Part shown: piece by piece, positions 57,120 to 64,000 of the stretch
Position numbering within the stretch: the first letter of the stretch is position 1
How the letters are laid out: each line of letters opens with the position of its first letter
Assembly (NCBI GenBank): GCA_025024175.1
Contig: QCXZ01000137.1
Location: 5,208,001-5,272,000 of the forward strand
From: Rhyzopertha dominica
Taxonomy: Eukaryota > Arthropoda > Insecta > Coleoptera > Bostrichidae
Length of the DNA: 64,000 nucleotides
Direction: 5' to 3'
Notes under the pieces: model-generated
Seen by the model: the letters and a program-made list of their open reading frames with translations, nothing else
Told to the model about the DNA's origin: nothing
Databases searched by the model: none
Translations under genes and position numbers: made by a program

Positions 57120-57665
57120 CATATTTTTGCCGCAGTAAATTATGTCAAAGGAGTTAGTGTTTGTGTTAAAAATAGGCTGAATAGACTCGGAATAAGAGCA
57201 ATAGAGGTCAATAAGTGCAATTTGGGAGGTCTTCTAGTTAACAATAAGCCAAAATCTAATAAATTGAACGGCATTTACCAAATAAAATGCATGCAATGTG
57301 ACATGATATACACAGGACAATTAGGTAGAGCTATTAAAAACAGAATTAAAGAACACGTTGCGAATGTAAATTCAAACAAAAGCACGAATGATTTTGCTGA
57401 CCATTTCATAAGAAATAATCATCATTTAGATGAAAACCACGTCAAAATTTTGCATTGCGAAAGGAAAGGTAAAAAACTGAACCTTTTGGAAATTAAAAAA
57501 GCTCAGCATCAGAAAAAACATTTAGCAAATACAAATAGAAATTCCCACGTCAGGTACGCCTTTGATATTGCCCAAATTATAAACCCAGGCGAGAGTTTTT
57601 ACAACTGTATTTTACAACCCCTGCAAAAAAGGGGATGCAAACAAATTCTGCACATCGGAGTTTAG
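57120..57665 (+). pseudogene. GIY-YIG endonuclease of PLE-C
   Basis: In frame with the RT. The linker (57120-57221) has no stop; the nuclease reads LNGIYQIKCMQCDMIYTGQL with the GIY and YTG pair and a CxxC, then RIKEHVANV with the catalytic Arg, and LNLLEIKKAQ with the usual Glu. It ends at a TAG at 57665. This domain nicks DNA to prime element insertion. Intact by itself, but fused in frame to a stop-bearing RT. Confidence 0.88.
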
Positions 57666-57679
57666 TATAACGCTGTTAT

Positions 57680-57721
57680 TTCTTTGACAATGACCGTTTT
57701 AGGTCGAAACGATCGTCAGAG
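57680..57721 (+). ncRNA. Variant hammerhead-like motif (PLE-C)
   Basis: TTCT (57680-57683), core TTGACAA (57684-57690), unpaired T, stem II GACC/GGTC with loop GTTTTA, GAAA (57706-57709), stem III ACG(AT)CGT palindrome, cleavage triplet GTC (57715-57717), AGAG closing stem I (one G-U). Core positions 3 and 8 are U and A instead of C and G. A competing 7-bp helix CTTTGAC/GTCAGAG is possible. Confidence 0.55.
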
Positions 57722-57779
57722 TTATCTTATAAATCAAGTGAGACAAAGCACATACATTCAATCCAGGGTTGGCATGATT

Positions 57780-57920
57780 AAAACAAAATGTTTAAAACAG
57801 AATGTTTTAAACTTGTTTAAAACAACGCTTCTGTTTAAAACTTTGTTTTAAACAAATGTTTAAATCATTTGTTTTAAACAGTGATTTTTTTTGTTAATGT
57901 TTTAAACAGTGTTTTTTGAT
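57780..57920. repeat. Subterminal GTTTAAAAC-type motif cluster, left end of hAT
   Basis: At least seven copies of GTTTAAAAC/GTTTTAAAC in 140 bp, in both orientations; mirrored at 59600-59700. Confidence 0.75.
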
Positions 57921-58152
57921 TACTATTACGTGTGATTCATTAATTATTACTATTAAGCTCGTTTATATTCCACAAATAGATAGACAAGATTATTAGCAAT
58001 TACATATCTACATAATGTCACCCCACATTTGCATTAAAGATGAATTGAATACAAAGCCAGACCCAGTTAGAAAATACGTAAATGTTTTTTTCAAACTTTT
58101 TATTGATACAACAGTTTTAATTTAACTTTAACATTTTTTATATTTAATGAAT

Positions 58153-58194
58153 AGGCAAAGCGCTTTCAGCTATAATTAGCCATCATCAGTGCCT
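58153..58194 (-). ncRNA. Hammerhead ribozyme motif of PLE-A (left arm)
   Basis: Same structure as at 13205-13164: AGGCA, CTGATGA, stem II GGCTA/TAGCT, GAAA, AGCGCT, T, TGCCT, with perfect stem I. Confidence 0.72.
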
Positions 58195-58296
58195 CATTGT
58201 GTAAAAAAGAATACAAAAGAATTTATCTTGACTTCAAACAAAAAAGTAGCCTGCATGCCAAAAGCACAAACATGAAATCAATGATCAGATAAAGAA

Positions 58297-58580
58297 TCAG
58301 AATAGGACAGATAAATTACAAAAACCATTCAAAATTGTAAAATTACCGTTATCTATAATTTTGTATATTTCAAGAATTTCTAGAAAATTTAATTTTGAGG
58401 ATTTATTATAAACATGTAAAGAATTTAAATTATTTAAAGAGGCAGTGTGTTTAAATGACAATAAATGATTTGCTAATGAAGAATTTGTATTAACTATATC
58501 AGTATTTTTCATATTGTTTCAAGTGTTAATTGCCTCTAATTGAAAAAGACCTTCCGCTTTGACCAATATAAACAGAATTA
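58297..58580 (-). pseudogene. GIY-YIG endonuclease relic of PLE-A
   Basis: Includes IVNTNSSLANHLLSFKHTAS and LNFLEILEIYKI (the usual Glu block), closely matching the relic at 13370-13665. Upstream GIY motif region decayed. Confidence 0.7.
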
Positions 58581-58834
58581 CAGAATTAAAACTATAAACT
58601 CCCGAATGATTCAAAACTGTTATTTTGTCTTTATTGCGAACAAAATGGTAATTTTACAATTTTGAATGGTTTTTGTAATTTTAGTCGTCCTTTTCTAAAT
58701 TCTTTATTTGATCATTGATTTCATGTTTGTGCTTTTGGCATACAGGCTACTTTTTTGTTTGAAGTCAAGATCGCTTGTTTCGATTTTGACAATGTCAGGT
58801 TTATAAATTCTTTTGTATTCTTTTTTACACAATG

Positions 58835-58876
58835 AGGGACTGATGATGGCTAATTATAGCTGAAAGCGCTTTGCCT
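58835..58876 (+). ncRNA. Hammerhead ribozyme motif of PLE-A (right arm)
   Basis: AGGGA, CTGATGA (58840-58846), stem II, GAAA, AGCGCT, T, TGCCT; one G-G mismatch in stem I compared with the left arm. Confidence 0.68.
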
Positions 58877-59139
58877 ATTCATTAAATATAGTAGATTTGA
58901 TAGACTTCGGGGAGATTTATTGTAGAAGTAAACATTACTCTTATATCCACTTAGAGGAAAATGGACCAGTTTACATTGTTTAAAAGTCTTAAACTTAACA
59001 TAACAGAAAAATTTGTATTTCTGGTCCAATACTACAAAACCATAAATAAGAGGTTCATTCAACACTTACTAGATAATTATATCTTTAGTACAAAAAAAAC
59101 AAATAGTTATCAGAACTTGGGAATATAAAAAACAATAGA

Positions 59140-59280
59140 GAATAAAAAAATTAAAGCATTTTGACTTTTTTACTAGTGTAACCATATCTTTTTTGCACTT
59201 CTTGCATTGAGCTCGCATTCTACCGTTTTGCACCTTAATTTTGTCAAAGTTATTCCACACTGCATCGTTCCTACTACGCC
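59140..59280 (-). pseudogene. BED zinc finger of a hAT transposase
   Basis: Minus strand VWNNFDKIKVQNGRMRAQCK then KCKKDMVTLVKKSK: the conserved W-x-x-F and C-x2-C of a BED-type DNA-binding finger found at the N-terminus of hAT transposases. The His pair and the whole catalytic domain are missing. Confidence 0.7.
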
Positions 59281-59800
59281 ATTGTAATTGTTGAATTTTA
59301 AACTTTTAAACAGACAATGTCGGTTTCTATTCTCTTTGTTAAAGTTGATATTGGCTAAAATCAACCCAGTAACTTTAAATTGGGGTATGTGATTGGTCTA
59401 GATTTTAAGAACAATGTTGATTCTAGTTTAAAATAGAAAAGAGAAACCGACTCATAATAACTAAAATTATTGCGTAAACAAAAAGACAAATGACAACTGA
59501 TAATCGTAGTCATCTAAGGATTTTTAGACAACTGCTACGCTCCGCGCCATCTGCTCGTATTTATTTTCATTACTATGTATAGTAAATTTGCATGAGAGTT
59601 TATGTTTAAAACAGTGTTTAAAACGTTTTAAACATGTTTTCAACTAAATAAAAAAACATGTTTAAAACGATTTAAACATGATTAAATTAAAAAAACTGTT
59701 TGTTTTGTTTAATTTAAAAAAAACATTTTTTTGTTTAATTAAAAAAAACATTTTTTTTCCAACCCTGGTTCAATCAGCTTGTTTCCAAGCTACCTAATTA

Positions 59801-60282
59801 ATTCTGAAGTATTCTACACAAAAAAATCCGAGCAATTAGTTTGGCCCCAATGTTAAATTTGATTTGCGGATGGCATCACATTTTGAATCACGGATTGCAT
59901 CATATTATCCGGACTGTTCGAGAAAACGTATATGACGGAAAATGTGATGTTGCATTGTGCAACCGCAACACGGAGCTTGTTTAATTACCTCTCGTAATTA
60001 CTGATAACGCGGTTTCGGCGCCTATATCCTGATTGTTGCTTATTAACATGACGCCTACGCGNTATGCCTTTATGTATACCTATATACATAATAAATCTGC
60101 GTATGCTGGATGCACACCTGTGGAGCGCGAAATTGGGAAGGGGCCCCCATAATCCGTTGTGACGTCGCTGTTATTACGTGACTAAAGTCTTCGTGTCAAA
60201 ATGTTGGCGTTGCCTTAAACCACGGGGGATACACTGCTTTAGTAAAAAGATAGTCAGATTCTTCCGTTTCATTTCGGAAAGG
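59801..60282. other. No gene seen
   Basis: 60000-60250 has balanced composition and may be single-copy sequence. One N near 60062. Confidence 0.5.
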
Positions 60283-60408
60283 TACGAGTTGGGTCCCACT
60301 AAGCCCCTATGTACCTGATAGCTAGAAAAGGTTCTATGCGAGTTGGGTCCCACTAAGCCCCTATGTACCTGTTAGCTAGAAAAGGTTCTATGCGAGTTGG
60401 GTCCCACT
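60283..60408 (+). repeat. 54-bp tandem repeat, two units plus a partial third
   Basis: Unit GCGAGTTGGGTCCCACTAAG ... TAGAAAAGGTTCTAT. Two full units and the first ~22 bp of a third; the two units differ at one or two positions. Confidence 0.9.
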
Positions 60409-61284
60409 GATTCCTGGAACTGTTTAATCCCAATAAAGCTACTACATTTTCCCCAAAATCCCTTCTTCCTAATATTTTGTCATTCATTGNCGTACAATTT
60501 AGCAGCCCGTTTAAANAATTTGCAATATTTGGGCTACGACAGATAGTGCATAAATTTGAGTTTCATTTGTGAAGTAGTGTTCAGAACAATGTCAAGTTTC
60601 AGTTGTGAATTGAGTGAAAAAGGCAAAGAACTTATTGTTTTAAATAAGTTCAAGTTCGGCTTTCACAAGTATATAAACAAGAAAACCTTGAAAAGGTGAA
60701 CTTTTACTACTAAAAAAACCTTGTGCAAGGCATTTATTAAGACCGAGGGTAAGTTTTAGTAAGAATCTTTTTTGATAAGTTTAAATTTAAATTCCTCTTT
60801 CGGTTTTTAATGCTGTAAAATTTCAAATCAGTGTAAAAAAACAATGAATATTGTTTAGCTCGCGATTGCTTTCTCAAAAAGCGAGTCCAAATTTTGTAAG
60901 TCTTGAAATTACGAATTAAACAACAAACATGCTTACCTGCTATTCAGTAAACAATTGAAAAAAAAACACGAAATTTATTCAAAATTTCAATAGCATGAAA
61001 TCATCAAAAAACAATATCATACGACGCTTAAGGTTTTTTAGAATTGTTAGTAATAACAGACAATACCTATTAAGTGACCTATGCTGTGTGCTTTGAAATA
61101 CGAATGTTCATTACTTTTGAATAGTAGATGGCAGACCCTGCGTATGGGTTATCGCAGTATCCAGAAAAAGAAGTTTTATCGATTTCTGCTGAAGAATGGG
61201 TTTTGTTATTTAAAAATATCTTGAAAACATTTGAATGCGCAAGTTAATCAAATATGGCATTTCTAAGAAAATATTTTTATAACA

Positions 61285-61372
61285 CTACGGCTTACTGGGA
61301 CCCAACTCGCCTATGTTTGGGACCCAACTCGCATTGCAGATTAGTATACTTGCTTCGGCCGGGACCCAATTT
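61285..61372 (-). repeat. Inverted cluster of the GCGAGTTGGGTCCCA motif
   Basis: On the minus strand the motif GCGAGTTGGGTCCCA occurs twice, with a third diverged copy (AAATTGGGTCCC). The outermost continues AGTAAGCC, like the left cluster's CTAAGCC. Left and right clusters thus form inverted termini around about 0.9 kb of AT-rich, non-coding DNA (60409-61284). Confidence 0.75.
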
Positions 61373-61489
61373 ACCTACTCCCTTCATTTCACCATATCTG
61401 TGCAGAGTAGCCCAGGTAGCAAATCGTTTATCGGAGCTCATTTCTCTTTATAATTTAAACACGAACGCAACATAATTGCCTCCATTATT

Positions 61490-61735
61490 GCAAAATTATG
61501 TCATATGCGGATGATACGTCGACATGTCCTTTCCGGCCGCAAATGTAGCCCTTAGTATTAATAAATTTAATGAAGATCTATTCCAACTATTAATTACCTC
61601 TAAAGCCGATGCCCTGATGTTGAACCCCAAAAAATCTAAAGCTATTATGTTTGGGAAAAGGAGGGACATAGTGGACTATAAGGATAGCATTGTAGTTTGT
61701 AGCGGTACACTCGCCAAAAAGTATTAAACTAGGTG
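61490..61735 (+). pseudogene. Non-LTR reverse transcriptase relic (part 1)
   Basis: Reads KIMSYADDTST at about 61493-61525: the catalytic YADD of a jockey/CR1-like RT. After a frame change MLNPKKSKAIMFGKRRDIVD follows. The coding similarity stops near 61705-61735 and resumes at about 63200, so an insertion separates the two parts. Confidence 0.75.
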
Positions 61736-62325
61736 CAGTGGAGACGCGAGACCACGGTAGCTCAGCGTAGGGGGTTGGGGGTTGATAAAATAAACAAAGG
61801 AAATAAAGAAGGAGCGCCACAGATTTGATGTTCCCCACTGTACGACTCCAAATCTGAAAAGTCAACAACGATGGTCGAAATAAGAGTCATACGAATGCTT
61901 AACAAAGTGTTCGTTTAATACCCAATCAATTTTACCGATTGTCAACGTAACATATAAAAAATTCAAGATATATCAAAGAGATAAGTATAGTTATTAATTT
62001 ATAATTCCATTGCGCTGAAAACTAATTGTTATAATACAAGTAAGTAAACACCAAAGCGGATTGGCGATTGCGGGCCACCAAAACAAGAATTGCGCAAAAA
62101 CTGAATTAAAAAAATATATAGATATATTGAACGCCATCGACCAAACGCGGACCGTAGCGCTACGTTCAACTCGGTGCGACGCGATTCGCGAAAACGTAAA
62201 TACCGAATTAAAGATTTTTGAAAACCCTGCCGCAAAAAGCCAATGTTGATTGGTACTCAATGAACGTATGCAAGAAAAGAAAATAAGGTAAGTATATCGA
62301 ATTCACAAAAAAATAGTTACTATTA
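61736..62325. other. Insert of unknown nature within the non-LTR relic
   Basis: Follows the non-LTR break and precedes the 0.85-kb repeat. A 62-aa plus frame (62061-62249, NKNCAKTELKKYIDILNAID) looks protein-like but matches nothing I know. Possibly the inner part of the element whose end is the 0.85-kb repeat. Confidence 0.35.
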
Positions 62326-63199
62326 CACTAGATACGACAATTCAAGGGTTAACACGACACAACAATAATTTTAATGAATCAAAGTTCGGCAGTTCTAATA
62401 CTTACGTTTCAAAAATTAATAATATCAACAACATGCAATCGGTAAGTATATGATGATTATAAAGAATTATTTTCAAAGAAACTTCAGATGGATTGTACTC
62501 ATCACTAGTGTTGCAGGTACGCTGGCTCTTCGTGGATGACAACGTCTAAACGTGGATGGCTCTATGTGGTCTATGTATCCATGGCCTATCGTGCTGCTCA
62601 CGGTCTTACGTAACCCACAAGTGGATGGAACTTTGACGACAATTAAGAAAAGGGGCAAACAAAAGCCTGAGATACAAAAGAAACGGATACGTAAGTATAA
62701 ATACACGGGGTAATAAATGCTGACAAACCTCTGATGTTATGCGGCTACAAGTAGGTGCACTGAAAATTGCTTGCGCATCCGGCACACGGCCGATACTGCT
62801 TCGATGACGACCACTACGAATGTTCACGAAACAGATCCCCAAATTGGTGCTCGAAGAGAAATCCGGCACAAAACAACAAGCCGATTTGGTATTAATTATA
62901 TTACAACAAATTAATACACGAAAAACTCGCAGCAACCAATCTGCTAAATCGCAATGACAATTTTTATTTGCACATCGATTTCAACGAATCACGTTCGATC
63001 GATCACTGTCTCGAATATATTCAACGGTACACCCGTATAGCGATAGCGACAACAAGGGAAACAAAAAACGACTAAAAAAGACCAGGGTTGTAAACAGCGG
63101 TTCCAGTCGGGAATACGATGTTTCGAATTAATGTTTTTAAATAAGTCCATAAAGATACTTGTATTATAATTTATTGGAAATGAAAAAGAAGTGTGTTAC
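62326..63199. repeat. Unclassified ~0.85-kb repeat, copy 2
   Basis: Direct-orientation counterpart of 23251-24094, with TACACTAGATACGACAATTC at the start and GTGTGTTAC at the end. It has two small insertions (near 62420-62480 and 62930) relative to copy 1. Confidence 0.78.
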
Positions 63200-63790
63200 G
63201 AGTTAAAATAGAAAACCAAAAATTAGATCTTGAGAGCACAATAAAAATATTAGGGCTAAGCATAGATCAAAATTTGTGTTTTAAAAAACATATTTCAAAA
63301 TGCCCTTAAAGGTCCTACTTACGTATAAAAACTTTGTATTCAAATAGACATCTCTTACCCCAGTTAGTAAAATTATTATTATGCAACTCATTAATAATCT
63401 CTCTATTTGACTATTGCGTCTTGATAATTTAGACAAGTCTAGAATTCAACGTGTGCAAAATTCCTGCGTAAGGCTGGCACTAGGTATGAGTAAATATCAG
63501 CACATTTCGCGTGCTTTTCGTGACATTAGTTTGTTCAGAATGTACAGTCGTAGAATCCTGCATGAACTTTGTATATACCATACTATTATAGCAACTAAAA
63601 TCTCAACTTATCTATACAATAAAATAACTTTCCGCACAGACGTACATAATTTAAATCTGAGATACAAGGGCGATCATTTTCATACATGGTAACTCATATG
63701 TGGAATACTGTTGATCAAACCAAAAAGATGTACCTAGTGCAAATTTTAAATGTATTACAAAGCCCGCTTGCTGCAGCTTGAATGTTAATG
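63200..63790 (+). pseudogene. Non-LTR reverse transcriptase relic (part 2, C-terminal)
   Basis: Reads LDLESTIKILGLSIDQNLCF, then after frame changes SRIQRVQNSCVRLALGMSKY, RAFRDISLFRMYSRRILHEL and LYNKITFRTDVHNLNLRYKG. This is the thumb and C-terminal region expected after part 1 in a jockey/CR1-like element. Confidence 0.78.
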
Positions 63791-63872
63791 AATTATTATT
63801 TCTTTTTTAATGTAAGTAATATAGTGCATTACATGAAACTGTATCGCATTATCTTGGCTTATCTTATCTCTC

Positions 63873-63873
63873 C

Positions 63874-63952
<79 letters not shown>
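63873..63952 (+). repeat. Long (CT)n microsatellite
   Basis: About 38 uninterrupted CT units near the window end. It translates as Leu-Ser repeats in an open frame that is not a gene. Confidence 0.95.
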
Positions 63953-63955
<3 letters not shown>

Positions 63956-64000
63956 GAAGCAAGGGTTGTATTCAAGTAGTTTTTCCTTAATTTATCGGGG

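Larger units (their letters stand above)
58139..58935 (-). mobile_element. PLE-A fragment with its own 3' end inverted (large hairpin)
   Basis: Minus strand: nuclease relic (58580-58297) and 3' end with hammerhead (58194-58153). The region 58139-58346 pairs with 58650-58882 as an inverted repeat of roughly 210-230 bp around a ~300-bp loop. The right copy extends further to about 58935. This is a 5'-inverted PLE-A insertion inside the hAT element. Confidence 0.8.
57756..59775 (-). mobile_element. hAT transposon, internally degraded (2004 bp)
   Basis: Element 57764-59767 with short TIRs CAGGGTTGG / CCAACCCTG and 8-bp target duplications ATTCAATC (57756-57763) and GTTCAATC (59768-59775), one mismatch. 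Both ends carry clusters of TGTTTTAAAC-like motifs (57780-57920, 59600-59750), likely transposase binding sites. A BED finger relic remains on the minus strand. A PLE-A fragment sits inside. It is inserted in the right arm of PLE-C. Confidence 0.88.
56425..59800 (+). mobile_element. Penelope-like element PLE-C, split by a hAT insertion
   Basis: An inverted repeat of about 65 bp brackets the element. The left arm 56425-56490 (GGTAGCTTGGAAACAGGCTG ... GTGAG...) matches the reverse complement of the right arm 57730-57763 plus 59776-59800; the right arm is interrupted by a hAT element (57764-59767). Between the arms: RT palm (56490-57119), GIY-YIG nuclease (57222-57665) and a hammerhead-like motif (57680-57721). 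The element starts inside the RT palm, so it is 5'-truncated. The left arm is an inverted copy of its own 3' end, as often seen in PLEs. Confidence 0.88.

Noticed and set aside
63782..63979. 65-aa frame rich in Leu-Ser
   Set aside because: Translation of the (CT)n microsatellite.
1..64000. CRISPR arrays, rRNA, tRNA, bacterial promoters or operons
   Set aside because: None seen; content is that of an insect nuclear genome rich in transposons.

Overview
This 64 kb window looks like AT-rich, transposon-dense intergenic or intronic DNA from an insect, possibly a beetle (order is a guess). I found no intact host gene, tRNA or rRNA. All coding sequence that I can place belongs to mobile elements, most of it decayed and much of it nested. 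Scattered Ns suggest a draft assembly.

Layout. 0-8.4 kb: mariner and Tc1 relics around a complete long-TIR Tc1/mariner-superfamily element (1750-3648). 8.5-14.2 kb: a Penelope-like element (PLE-A, minus strand) split by a very young Ty3/gypsy element (8580-13153, identical 190-bp LTRs). 14-24 kb: mariner and non-LTR relics, a 338-bp MITE and a gypsy integrase relic. 24.1-30.5 kb: a young BEL/Pao element with identical 329-bp LTRs and an unbroken 1726-aa ORF. 31-35 kb: a PLE relic and a 1.5-kb foldback element. 35-47 kb: PLE-B end, Tc1, non-LTR, IS630-like and mariner relics. 48-51 kb: a compact hammerhead-bearing repeat and a PLE-B endonuclease relic. 56.4-59.8 kb: PLE-C (RT plus GIY-YIG) whose right end is split by a hAT element that itself holds a PLE-A hairpin. 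60-64 kb: a tandem/inverted repeat pair, a non-LTR relic split by an unclassified insertion, and a long (CT)n tract.

Most interesting content: self-cleaving RNA motifs. At 48634-48717 there is a complete type I hammerhead ribozyme fold (all core positions, perfect stems I and II, a short stem III). It lies in a 434-bp element with ~113-bp direct terminal repeats and an exact 12-bp target duplication, which is the architecture of a retrozyme. A second copy (22747-23085) has an 11-bp target duplication and a 5' inversion, which suggests target-primed insertion. Further hammerhead motifs sit at the 3' ends of several PLE families. PLE-B and PLE-C share a variant in which core positions 3 and 8 appear to have changed together (C-G to U-A).

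How the parts may work together (inference): PLEs encode reverse transcriptase and GIY-YIG nuclease and carry hammerheads in their terminal repeats. The small non-coding hammerhead element encodes nothing and would have to borrow such a machinery. Three different families here show 5'-inverted copies, in line with a shared target-primed mechanism.
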